Positions 46,901 to 58,715 of a DNA stretch of 64,000 nt are shown here, in pieces. Source of the stretch: Cercis canadensis (Eukaryota; Streptophyta; Magnoliopsida; Fabales; Fabaceae); contig QAOA01002524.1 of the NCBI GenBank assembly GCA_003255065.1, positions 39,425-103,424 of the forward strand, given 5' to 3'. The notes beneath the pieces were generated by a model, which did no database searches, was not told the DNA's origin, and saw nothing but the letters and a program-made list of their open reading frames with translations. Positions within the stretch are counted from its first letter, which is position 1. Each line of letters begins with the position of its first letter. The position numbers and the translations under genes are program-made.

Positions 46901-49900
46901 TTTAGTATGATTTAATCACACTGCAAAATAGTTGGAACATATGGAGTGCATGTCATTGTTACTGTAGCTGGACTATCAATCAAAAAGCAAGAATCTGACA
47001 GCATCTGGTGTTCTCATACTAAATAGTTTATGCCTTTCTTAATGAGTTTTAATTGACTATGTATTGAACTTTTCTAGGTTTCAACCNCAATGATCAAACT
47101 TGTTTAGCATGATTTAATGCTCTCTTGACTTGGTTTAGTCATTAAGGATGTTAAGTTCGTATATTGTTCTCTGTGTGTGTGCACACTGCAAAATAGTTGG
47201 AACATATGGAGTGCATGTCATTGTTACTGTAGCTGGACTATCAATCAAAAAGCAAGAATCTGACAGCATCTGGTGTTCTCATACTAAATAGTTTATGCCT
47301 TTCTTAATGATTTTTAATTGACTATGTATTGAACTTTTCTAGGTTTCAACCTCCCTGAATTCATCCTATTGCTACATTTTGCAAAATGAAGCATCTATCT
47401 TTACTTGGATTGGGAGCTTGTCTTCAGCTCGAGACCACAATCTTCTTGATAGAATGGTGGAACTGCTTAATGTATGTAATGTATTTGCAATTGAGTTTTC
47501 ACAATAAATTGTCACTGACATGGAAGCATGAAATATTACTAAGTAAAATTTGGTATTCAAATATGTCGTATTAAATTATATGACAGGACTTTACTTCTTT
47601 CTATTTCTTCTCATGGAATTAACTTGTTATCACTAGAAATTGTTTGATGCAACCTGCAGCCAACATGGCAACCCACATCTGTGAGGGAAGGGAGTGAACC
47701 TGATTCTTTCTGGGATGCTCTTGGTGGAAAGGCAGAGTATCCAAAGGGGAAAGAAATTCAAGGATACATAGAGGATTTACATTTGTTTGCATTAGACATA
47801 AAGAGAGGTAAGAAAACCACCCTTATTCAGAAAATAATCTAGTTCTAACTTGGTTTAGAGCTATCCCGAGTGCAATGACAGGGAAAGCATGTCTAATTGA
47901 TGGTTCTGTTTCTTCACACAAATTCACCGGAATTCCATTTCAGGAGATATCAAGGTACATTGCTAATACAAATTGAAACTGTTCTGCATTATACATCTCA
48001 TTTTTTATAATTTATGGTTAACAAACAGGCTCATTTTTCTTTCTTTCCTATCTTTCCTTATTATTATTATTTTACTTTTATATGAAATGTGAATATTTAC
48101 GTGCATTCTGATGAGCTTTTGAGAATCCACAATGTTCACTAAAGCAACATTAATACTGCTGCAGAAGACTTTGATTAGTTTGATAAGACTTATCGTGTAT
48201 AGGAAGTCTATAAATTAAAAAAATCCCCCCCGACCCCGACCCCCTAAATTTAAACTTTAAGAAAACAATCAACCGTATCAAAAATAAAAATGATAGTTTG
48301 TATGTTTGTAGACCACTCAAAACTCTTTCTCCTGATATTTGCGTTATGTGTGGAGCTAGTTCAGAAACAGCTGCCTATTTGGTGCATGTTTGGGTAAAAA
48401 AATGGATTCTCTATTTACTGCCTTGTACAACAAAGACCATTACATTGTAAAATGTGCACATCTATTTTTGAGAGAAGCAACTTCACTTAGCTTCTTCAAA
48501 AATCAATTTTCTTCATGCCTGTTTGGGTATATTCTGTCCAAAATCCATTATTCCGTCTTCAACTCTCTCTGCAAAAATCAATTATTAGAAAAACTAATCC
48601 AAACATGGCCTTTATTTTTTCTTTTTTTGGCCGCCACTGCATTTGTGGGGAATGTTGGGTGTGCCCTTCGAGTTGGAGCAGTTCTTGTTGAATGGTTTTA
48701 GAGGATTTGGTAGGAGTAAGGAGGGTAAAATTTATGGCAGTCTGTGGTCTATGAAATTTTCTGGTGTATTTGGTGGAGTGGAATGCTCATGTTCTTAAGA
48801 ATACTTCATTGTCCTTAGAGGCTGAATGGGACAGGAATGTTTTTGTGGTTTCTTTTGGTGCACTGCCCATGGTCTCTTTATGGGTGTTTACTTGTCGGAT
48901 ATGTTATGGGATTGGAGAGCTCATTATTTCTTTTTTTCTTTTGCCTTATCCAGTGCATTCTTTAGGGAAGATATACCCCTATCTTTTTATACCCCTCCTT
49001 TCTTAGCAGCTAGTGTCAAAAGTATAACTTTATTTCACTTTTTCCTTAGTGCTTTTCTTTCTTGAGGCTTTTTCTTCTGTGTCTCTATTTTGTCAATCAG
49101 CATTGAACTTGAAACTTCAAAAGCATCAATTAGAATTTTTAGCCAATAAACTTTCTCTGAATAAATTTTGTGAAGTATCTTATTATGGCCTTTTTTGTGT
49201 CAGAATTTCCTATTGATATTATATGAATGTGATTGATTTGTTCTTGATATAATATTTCAGGTGAAAGAGATCTACAATTTTACACAGGATGACTTAGTTA
49301 CTGAAGATGTATTAGTTCTTGACTGCCAAAGAGAGATTTACGTTTGGATTGGCTTACATTCAGTTGTCAGATCAAAGCAAGAAGCTCTTAACCTTGGCTT
49401 GGTAAATTTTCTGGTTTTGACCTTTATTGCTATTTCTAATCTACTTTTGCTGCACTCAAGGCCTTTATGCTNCCAATAAACTTTCTCTGAATAAATTTTG
49501 TGAAGTCTCTTATTATGGCCTTTTTTGTGTCAGAATTTCCTATTGATATTATATGAATGTGATTGATTTGTTCTTGATATAATATTTCAGGTGAAAGAGA
49601 TCTACAATTTTACACAGGATGACTTAGTTACTGAAGATGTATTAGTTCTTGACTGCCAAAGAGAGATTTACGTTTGGATTGGCTTACATTCAGTTGTCAG
49701 ATCAAAGCAAGAAGCTCTTAACCTTGGCTTGGTAAATTTTCTGGTTTTGACCTTTATTGCTATTTCTAATCTACTTTTGCTGCACTCAAGGCCTTTATGC
49801 TAATAGTAATTATCACACTTTACTTCATCATGGAAAAACCTGCATGAGGCAAGCCTTCACTCCTACCCCCATGCCCTCTCAAATAAAAAAGAAGAAAATA

Positions 49901-52900
49901 ACACTGAGGGTCAAGCCTTGAAACCATGGAGTGATATCAGCATGCTCCCACATAAAAAGTAGTACTGCTAACCTTCTCTCTTGCTCCAAGGAAATGGCAT
50001 TCATCAATTCCGAAGGCTAGCTATAACATACGAGGATAAAAAGCTGTATTATACCCGTAGGCATTAAAATATAATTTAATGACTACTTCCAAAGTCTAAT
50101 AATTGCATTTTCAGTGCAAAGTTTTTCTTTTCTCACCTTCATTGTATATGATTTATTATTTATTTGGTGTTCCTTCAATTGTTTTATTTTTCTTTTTAGC
50201 TTTTGAGTTTGCCAATCTCCTTTTTATTGGAACCAGCCACCCTAATTTTAGAGAATATTAATTTTTAGTGGATAGAATAAAGGAAAAGAAAGGGAGAGAA
50301 GAGGCCACAAAAAGATGGGGTTAAGCATTAAAATTGTTAGACCATGTAACATTATCAATTCAGTCTTTGTTTAACTATGACATTTGCAGGAGAAGTTGAC
50401 TTCAATAATTTGCATGTGTGCTAATTTTTATCTGAGGCCTTCTTGGTAGGGTGTGAAATGGGAGGAATGGATTTGGAGGAATGAAAATTGATATATCATT
50501 GCATACCTTATTCTTAGATATATTATCAATCTTCATTACTTTCCCTCTGTTCCTCTCATTTTAACTACTACCAAGCACATTCTTAGTTAAGAGTTTGTCA
50601 ATGATACGATCATCCGTGCAAATTGTCTTTACATCTACATAAACCATACTCTTTCTTATCTTTCGCTTATTGTCAAGTGATTAATATCTGTTTTGATAAT
50701 TAACTACTTTGGAGTTTACACTCTATTATATAATTTCTTATTCTTTGTTTTTTCTAATATGATTGGACCTCAGCCCCTCTGATACTCTCGTCCCTGCCAT
50801 TGAAGTCATTGCTAACGAGGGCTTCATAAAAAATGTCTCTATATTTCATCAACTATCAAAGTTTAATAGTTGTGTTATCATGTTCAATAATCGTTTGATA
50901 AGCAAAATGTTAGCAACTAATTTATAATTGACCATGGAATGAGTTGCTAGCTCTGCAGTTTCCTCAACGTAATATGAACTTGTAATCTGCTCAAATTTGA
51001 ATTGTTATGAACAGAAATTTCTTGAAATGGATGTTCTTGTTGAAGAGCTATCTCTGGAAATCCCCATTTATGTTGTCACCGAAGGCCATGAGCCACCATT
51101 TTTCACTCGTTTCTTTGCATGGGACCACTCAAAGGCACATGTAAGTCCATTCTCCCTTTCACAACTTAATACTTATTAATCTGATGAATAAACTTTTTTG
51201 AAGTACTTATAGTATATGGTGGTGGAGCTTTATGGAGATTAGGGGCAATCCTTGCCCCCCTCGCCTGAGCATTTAGGGGTAAAAAAAAGTATAGAATAAT
51301 ATAAGAACTCCATTTAAGCAAAAGAGAAAAATAAAAGGAGGAGAACAAAGAGAAAAGTAGTATATCCGGACTTCTTCTCTTTTTGTTGGGTTAATAATAT
51401 ATGAAAGTTGTTGATGACACGCATTTTTATGATATTGTTGATTAGCTGTAGTGTAATATGTTTTAGTTTGTTAATTTAGTTATGAATCTGTTGAGGAGGT
51501 TCTTGATGTGAAAGTGACGTGTGTATCTAGTCACAGAGTGGGGGTTGTCTGGCAAATATAGTGGAAATTGGAAATAAAAGAGAAATAATCACTCTAAGTG
51601 AAATGGGTGTAGGACAGCAGCTAAGGCGGAGTCCCTGAGGCAGTCTTCCTCTGGGGAAGTAGGGGAAAAAGTTAGGGATCCTCGCCCCATTTTTAGGGTA
51701 AAGGACAGGGGGTATTTGTTGTGAATGATAGGGGCTACGGTTTTAGGTTAGCTAGTGATATGCATAGGTAATTATTGGGAAAAGATTCTTAGGGACCGTA
51801 TATGACAGAGTAATGCTATTTACACACTACTTAATGTCACATTGACACAATTGGCAAAATAAGGGCAAGGTATCGTTCTAGCAGAGGATTTGGAATCCAC
51901 CATAAAGAAGGAATAATCATTGAAATAATATTCATAATGAAAAAAATAAACTATCTTCATTTTACACATAGTCCTATTTGTACTCTTAATAAATCTTGCC
52001 TAACATGAAATAACACTTCTAGAATAATCCCAACCCAAATAGTATCCAATTAGGAGTCTAATTCTACCATAAGTTTCCTAAAATTTCCGAAAATAACTAA
52101 ATAAAATCTTTAGAAATAATACCAACGAAAATTGCATAAAATTTATCAAAAGTCAATATATAATTATGATTGATCCCCCTTAATTATCCTACATAAGACG
52201 TAACCCACTTAAAACTTTCTTTTTATATGGTTCAGATTCTAAAGTCGTCCTCAGGACTTATGGACATGGTGCGACATTAGGTAGTGTGTAAAAAGCTTTT
52301 CTCACTACAAAATAGCCGGTAAATTGGGTGGTCTCGTCCTCTAAGGTGGCGCCACACATCAAGGAGAGAAAAGTTTGTTAGTAATGGATAAAGGTAACGT
52401 AGGTTTGGATTAGATTGTGGTTTGGGCTTTTGCGAAGACCATTGCGGGTTTGTAGTGCTCGTCTACCTTAGTGTTTTTACATGGAGGCCCAAAGTTGGGG
52501 TTTGGACTGCATTACCCTTTTGTCATGTTTGGTTGAATGGAATATAGCTTCATGGAATGGGAAAGGGAATGAATAAAAAATATGTTTGGTAGCAACTCTA
52601 GAGTGGGAATGCTCGTTCCATTAAATGAGGGAATGGCCATTCCATCCAATAGTTGATCGAATGCCCATTCCACTCCTTCAGGGGATAGTCAATTTTAGGA
52701 AATTCATCTCCGTAATTTCTAAAATTACAATACTATCCTATCATTAACTGATCCCAAATTAGTTTACTAATATTTATTAATTATGAAACTGCAAAGGAAA
52801 CAATATCAAATTAATATAATTTGAGACAATGGTATTATTGTCATTGAATAATTATTTTCATTCCCCATAATGTTTTATTACATCATATGAAGCACAAATA

Positions 52901-55900
52901 AAATGGAATCATCATTCCATTCTAGACCATACCAAACATGACAATGGGAACAATGATTCCATTCCAACCCTTTCCCATTCCCATTCCATAAAATTTCATT
53001 CCAATGAACCAAACGAGCTCTTAGGGTGGCCTTTACTCAAATCCTTCCAAGCCACTCCTGTGGACTATTTCTTGGGAAGAGTGAAGGAACACCCCCTGGG
53101 GGGAGGATGTCCTCACTTGGGGATAGGCATCCAAGAGATAGTTATGACACGTGCTTCCTGGTGGCTGCGGGGCAGCAGAAGAAGAAGTAGTAGTATTTAT
53201 GGCAAGTCCCTTCTTAGAGTCACAGCAATGCTTAAGAGGAACCGCGAAATGATAGTAGTTGCTGCAGAGAGATCACATGGTTCGGCAAAGTGCATCAGCA
53301 GAGGGCACTTGGCACTGTTACATGGTGGACATGTGTCATCATAGGGACATAATGATTGTGATTTGTTTTGTAATTACTTTGCTATTTATTTTTCTTCCAT
53401 TTATTTTATAATATAAACAATGCTTCCATCCTACGTTCTTGGTATTGTTTTTATTTGTAGTTTAGAGAAATTTATAAATTATGATATATATGATATATTG
53501 TGGTAGAATTTCATAAATATAACTCTATTCGAGGGTTAGATGTAAAAAAAAGAGAGAAGTATAGGTGAGGGTACTTCTTTTTTTCATTTGTCTAATCTTT
53601 GTCTTTGTTGCAAAGATTAAATATGCAATCTTTTTTCTTTAAATGTTGGTGGATATGAAAATCATTTTGGATTTAATTGTATTATTTAATGATGTTAAAG
53701 ACAGTAGTTTTAAAACATATAGATATTGTATTAGTTTTATCACCCTAACACTATTGTTCAAGTTCCATGACTGAAATAGCTGAAAAAGGTTTCAATTGTG
53801 TTTCTTTACTCATCATTCTGAGAATGGAATATTTCTGGTTCAGTTACCTGAAATTTCCACCTCATATGTGTGCCATTTTGCTAGAAATGTGTAGAACAAG
53901 CATGATCTGGAATGGGGATAACATGACTTTTATCTGTTGAAAATTATCATTGAACCTTATTAGATATCTATGAATTTCTGTGTGATGTGAATATTTCAGA
54001 CTGCTTTCCCAATTTTCGATATGCTGTATCACATAGATGCAAAATTATGCCATAGAAATTGGAGAGTTGGCATCCGTCTTTTCTTTCACATTGTATCATA
54101 GTTGTGTCATCAGATCTTACTGACTATTTAACTAAAATGGTGTTCTTGCAGTTTCATGGTAACTCATTTGAACGAAAGCTTGCCATTCTGAAAGGAAAGT
54201 CTCAAATTCTAGAAGTAAGTGACTTGCATAAAACTTATTACTTCATTTTTTCCAATGTAATTCCTCTACTTTCCGTGTAAACTAATGCATATTGGTATTG
54301 TTCTAATCTTCTAATAGAGGATATAATGATAATATTTGTGTTAATTGTATTGATGATTGATGTATTTGTAATTTGGGAATCAGGGTTTAATTATTGGGAA
54401 TATGGGAATTAAGGGCTTGGTTGATTGGGTCTTGGGATTTCCTATTAATAGTTTAATTAGAACTTCATTATCTATATGGATTAAGATTACTTAAGCATCA
54501 AGTTAGGCTTTCTCGTCTTAGTAGGATTAGGGTCATTATCACTCAGTTATGAAAATTTGAGTGATAACAATTTTGGTCTGCTTTGAGTTTTGTTCTTTTG
54601 GTTCCTCTTTGTTGTGCATCATCTTTGTTTCATATGTATTATTCAGGAACATAATAGAAGCTCATGGAAAGTGAACTCCAAGGACCCTACCCCTAATGGT
54701 CAGAGAAGTAATTCTGTCACTTCCAATGGGCGAGGACGAAGTAGTTCACATGCATCCAGTGGTCCAGGCTCAGATTTTAGGTCATCGGGTGATCGGTTTC
54801 TTTCTAGCCCTTCTCCAGTTGCCAGGAAGCTCTTTCAAGGATCTCCTGCCAATAGTACTCCTGGTAACAAGAATCTCTTTTGTCAGGCCATGGTGTGAAA
54901 TTCATTTTCTTGCATACTTGGCTAATAGCTCTCTTAATTCAAAAGTTGGCTTTATTTACCCAATCTCTGCATTTGACTCACTTGAAACTCAAACAGGATA
55001 AAGTGGAGTTCTAATTATATTATATATCTAAGTAAGGGTTAGTCAATGATTTCATTGTGTCCAAACTTGAGGAATGAAATATGAACCACTCAAAGGTGCA
55101 ACAAAATGGGGGAGTGGAATAGAATCCCCTCTCTTTCCTGCCTGCATTCTACAAAATATGTATGGTCATGCTATATTGGGGATTATTTTCCTCTTAATCA
55201 CTTATTGGAAGCTTTTACCACAATGTCTGTTCATTTCTTTCTTGTTCTTTTTTCCTTATCTTCTCCCTTTTTTGTTTCCCAGGGGAATCAGTGTCATCTA
55301 CAGGTTCTCCAGCAATAGAACCGAGGTCATCATCTGAGACTACGGGTTTCTTTCAGAGTGACAGTAATGACGATGGTGTGAATTTGTTGATATACCCTTA
55401 TGAACGTCTGAAAGTGATTTCTCGTGACCCGATAACAGGCATTGATGTAACTAGAAGAGAGGTATCTCCTGAACCGAAGAAAACTAGTCAGTCGGTTTTC
55501 AACACTTCACTCAACCTTTTCTTCTAGCCTCTTGAACATACTTTCTTCCTGTTAGAGGATCACTGGGATAGACCCATAACGGAAAATTCTTATTGAAGAA
55601 GATCTAAAAAACTATATATGCAAAAGAAACAAAATTTAATTAGTCTAATGACTGTATTTATCTCTATCTCTAATTAACTGAATCTACAAGTTTGAAACCA
55701 CATGTGAATGTGGGATTTGGTCCTTGAACATAAATGTGTTTCAGGTCCAATAACTGAAATTTCTTATTGGAAAATGGAGCTAGAACTATATAAGCAAAAG
55801 CTACAAAATGTGATTACTCTAATAACAGCATTTATTACTGATTATCTGAATCTACTACTGAAAAATCACATGTAAATGTGGCTTGGTCCTTGAACATAAA

Positions 55901-56690
55901 CTAAGTGTTTAGGGTCCTTTAAGAAGTTTAAGTTACTGGGTTTTTTCAATAGTTTGCCTTATTCTTTTTGACCAACTATAAATTGCAGTAATCCATAGAT
56001 CTTGTTCAGTGTTGATTGAATTTGGCTAGATTTATACTGCAATTTTATTCTTTTCAAAGAAATGTTACCTGGGAGGAATTCCAGTAACAGCAACCACCTC
56101 TAGTTTATGCTGATGGTTTACTCCCGTGAACAAGAAATGAACTGCTGTACAATAATTGAAAGCCAATAACTTAAACTTCTTATAGATCTGGTTTGCACTT
56201 TTGTTCAGAAAGCAAACGTTGGAAACATAACATAAAACAATTGAAAGTAGCAAGATGACTTTTGTAGATGTTACAACAGTTCCAAACCCTTGTTTATGTT
56301 GTATCATCATCATCACCATTGTTCATACATTACACTTGCAAGTCTGACTTATGTTAAAAACTCGATATGAAATTCTTGGTGTGTCTTCTGTTTTTTTTAC
56401 ATGAACTTAGTTATTTCCATGCCTATTTCTTTTTTGTTTCTTTGCTACTTGTTGGTACGCTTTTCTTCTTTTCAAAATTTCTGAGCAACTAATTAAAGTT
56501 TCATTCTTATTAATGCTAGAAAGTTTCTATTTTACATTATTTATTGATTGGGATCTGCACTTTCTGATGAAATTAGGCATATTTATCGAATGAAGAGTTC
56601 CATGAGAAATTTGGAATGATAAAATCCGCCTTCTACAAGCTGCCTAAATGGAAACAAAACAAGCTGAAGATGTCAGTTGATCTATTTTAG
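40993..56690 (+). CDS. VLN1: Villin, VLN1-like actin-bundling protein, 22 coding exons
   Basis: Exons: 40993-41048, 41458-41557, 41813-41881, 42626-42859, 43274-43451, 43537-43666, 43991-44156, 45137-45287, 45377-45462, 45552-45707, 45885-45953, 46167-46235, 46345-46482, 47343-47471, 47660-47807, 47944-47954, 49261-49401 (or its duplicate 49591-49731), 51015-51140, 54152-54214, 54647-54863, 55283-55461, 56577-56690. All junctions are GT/AG and phase-consistent and total 2730 nt, 909 residues, the length I recall for Arabidopsis VLN1. Six gelsolin-like domains (about residues 15-720; for example [15 protein letters not shown] at the start of the first and [12 protein letters not shown] in the third) precede a Ser-rich linker and a C-terminal headpiece ending [17 protein letters not shown], the F-actin-binding motif. 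VLN1-type villins bind and bundle actin filaments without calcium control; this is family knowledge. Confidence 0.95.
46886..47351 (+). repeat. Direct duplication across the N at 47087 in villin intron 13
   Basis: 46886-47086 and 47088-47351 are copies of intron 13 plus the first nine bases of exon 14, including the acceptor CTAG|GTTTCAACC. The second carries an extra block of about 60 bp (CTCTTGACTTGGTTTAGTC and on to the GTGTGTGTGC run) absent from the first. The N lies exactly between them, so these look like two haplotypes differing by an indel. The real acceptor in the model is the second one at 47342/47343. Confidence 0.88.
47944..47954 (+). other. 11-nt microexon of the villin gene (exon 16)
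   Basis: GAGATATCAAG lies between acceptor TTTCAG and donor GTACAT. It completes a Gly codon from exon 15 and adds Asp-Ile-Lys, joining exon 17 (VKEIYNF) in phase 0. Skipping it would shift the frame, and including it gives the residue spacing expected between the fifth and sixth gelsolin repeats. Confidence 0.8.
48290..49000 (+). mobile_element. LINE (L1-type) 3' fragment in villin intron 16
   Basis: The sequence reads, across frame shifts, as the C-terminal part of a plant LINE reverse-transcriptase ORF: a zinc-binding block [20 protein letters not shown] (about 48324-48390), then an FWCIWW-like block (about 48755-48780) and a final [14 protein letters not shown] (about 48888-48930). The frames are broken and only about 0.7 kb remains, so it is an old 5'-truncated copy. 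It sits in the same orientation as the villin gene. Confidence 0.7.
49143..49801 (+). repeat. 329-bp direct duplication across the N at 49472, containing a villin exon
   Basis: 49143-49471 and 49473-49801 are both 329 bp and appear identical, with the single N between them. Each contains the complete 141-nt exon 17 with its acceptor and donor. Counting both would add 47 duplicated residues to the sixth gelsolin domain; counting one gives 909 residues. It is read as an unmerged contig overlap. Confidence 0.93.
51811..52297. mobile_element. MITE with TTTACACACTAC termini in villin intron 18
   Basis: The left end reads AATGCTATTTACACACTACTTAATGTC. The right end, in reverse, reads AAAGCTTTTTACACACTACCTAATGTC. 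The inverted repeat spans about 30 bp. The interior is AT-rich and non-coding; the target duplication was not resolved. Confidence 0.65.
52516..53022. mobile_element. MITE with GTTTGGTT..ATGGAAT termini in villin intron 18
   Basis: The left end TCATGTTTGGTTGAATGGAA and the right end, in reverse GCTCGTTTGGTTCATTGGAA, form an inverted repeat. Internal GGAATGG/CCATTCC words are arranged in opposite orientations in the two halves. It is non-coding. The type (hAT or Harbinger) is not settled because the target duplication is unclear. Confidence 0.55.
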
Positions 56691-57460
56691 AGCAAGCTTG
56701 CTTGAGACCAAGGCCTGTCACAACGTACCCAATCATCGTTACGAAGACCAAGGCCAAATGCCTGTTTTCAGTCTTAAGTATTCCTTCTTTCTTTTTTTTT
56801 TGTTGCCATAGTCCGTGTGGCATTTTATTGCAAGAGTGTATCATGATAAAAGCATTACCTCAAGTCAGTGCGTTGAGCATTTGTGCCTGAGTGGTTGTGA
56901 GAAATCTGTTACAATTTGTTCATTTTATCTGATTATACTAATAGTATGGTTTTGGGGCATGTTTCAAGCAGAATTTTTTTCCCCCCAATTTTCCCCAAGC
57001 TCTTAAAAGTTAGCAAAACGACACGCCAACTTTCTTTGCAAGCGCTTTACACAGTTGTAAAATTATAAATAAATAAATAAATAAGAAAAAACACCTCAAG
57101 TTATTGTATTTATATATATGTGGTTATTATATTTAAATATGAATAAAATAGTCACATAACTCAAAAAGAGTATTTTTAAACTGACACACTTGCAAAGAAA
57201 ACCTAGCGCTAGAAGTGCCTATAGGTCATTTCCCTTAACAACCCCCACTGGGAAATAGTTTTTCCTTTTATTTATGTTTGATTAAAAAAACAAATAGAAT
57301 CGCATCTATCTTCTCAGCTGCTCAAATTTACTTGCACTACTGTTCTGGAAAATCTTTCATAGGAATGAGAATGAGTCATTGTTTTCTTACGCTGTTACTT
57401 GAATTGAGCGCCCTTTTTGGCAAAGAAACAAAAAGACAAAAGCTTATGCTTAATCTTTAA
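56691..57460 (+). other. Villin 3' UTR and spacer
   Basis: The region after the villin stop is T-rich to about 57000. A small inverted-repeat element spans about 57031-57202, from TTTCTTTGCAAGCG to CACTTGCAAAGAAA, with an (AAAT)n run inside; its core resembles 30990-31070. No gene is seen. Confidence 0.45.
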
Positions 57461-57880
57461 GGTTTGTTTGGGAGTTAAAATTAAGAGAAAAAAAAGAAGA
57501 AATGAAATAAGTAAATGTGTCTATCCCTTTGTTTGAGAATTCAAAATTAGAAAAGAAAAAGAAACTAAAGGATAACCTCAAACCATGACAATCCTTTTTT
57601 GCCTTCACTTTTGTGTTTTTCTAATTTTTAGGGATTGAAGAGGAAAGAATAATAGTTTATTATTATACTTCTATTTATTTCTTCAAATTCTTTTTCAAAT
57701 ACTATTTAAATAATATTATTAAATCTCATATTAAATATATTTATTTTATTATAAATTTTTATTTTTATTTTTTTTGGCTCATTTTAATTATCTAAATAAA
57801 AGAGAAAAAAACTATTATATTTCCTTTTTTTTTTTCTTTTCCTCTCTTTCCTCTCACTTCAAATTCCTAATCAAAGTCTT
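57461..57880. mobile_element. MITE with GGTTTGTTTGGGAG end (copy B)
   Basis: The left end GGTTTGTTTGGGAGTTAAAATT matches copy A at 19184. The middle shares CTATTTATTTCTTCAAATTC and TTTTTCAAATACTATTTA with it, and the right end carries a diverged TTCCTAATCAAAGTC arm. It may be flanked by TTAA. The two copies show a dispersed family. Confidence 0.55.
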
Positions 57881-58715
57881 AAGGTCAAATGATCCATAAA
57901 AATCTGCAAGAAAGGTCGTAATCAGCGATAAGAGATAGAAGTTTCAGTTGAATGAAATGTGAATGGTTGATGAAAAACAGCTCGTTGCTGTCTTTCGTAG
58001 CCCCACATCTTTGGAACATGGAGCAATAAGCATGCTTAAAGGGTAGTGTGGTCCAAACAAGAATAATTAGACATTGGTCCATAAAAATGAGTAGAAACAT
58101 TCAATTGCTTTCCAACAAAACTGTGCAAAGTAATGAAGTATCTTGTGTTGTTTGCCGTCTACCTCTTTAAGAGAAATGAGTGGCTTACAACCGATAACGT
58201 TTAGAATTGCTAGTCCCTATCAAACTTTTCTTGTAAATGGGCCTACTCTTAACTTCTAAGAAACTTGCCGAAGAATTGACAAAATAACGAATATCCCATT
58301 TGGTCATATAAAATGCCCCAAAGATACGGTATTTGTTTGGAATATTAAGTCCGTATTTTGGATTGGTTGTGAAAAAAAATAAATAGAATCTATCAAAAGT
58401 CATTTTCAGCATAATTGCCTTTTAGTCAATTAATTTTAAAAAATTCGTATTCATATATTATTTGAAAAGTGATTTTATATTTGTACAAAAAAAAAGTGAT
58501 TTTATAATAATTGATTTTTGTTTTTTTGCCATTAATTAAATTTTGTTTGAATTGTAAAAGAAAATTCGTTTTCAGTTACCAACTTAGGTAAAAATTTATG
58601 AAGTAATTTTTATGAATTAATTTTAAATATTATTTGTGAAATAATAAATTTAGATAATCTGGTCAAATCAAAACATACACAAAATAGTGTTATCAAAAGT
58701 TCTGCCATATTGTTT
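57881..58715. other. AT-rich spacer, no gene seen
   Basis: No coding signal or repeat structure is recognised on either strand beyond A/T runs. Confidence 0.4.

Larger units (their letters stand above)
51141..54151 (+). other. Villin intron 18, 3.0 kb, mosaic of insertions
   Basis: The largest intron of the gene. It contains two MITE-like elements (51811-52297 and 52516-53022, listed separately) and an unassigned open frame at 53060-53344 with no recognisable product. The rest is AT-rich. No alternative exon is supported. Confidence 0.6.

Noticed and set aside
53060..53344. 94-codon open frame in villin intron 18
   Set aside because: No recognisable domain, no splice-compatible partner; taken as chance.
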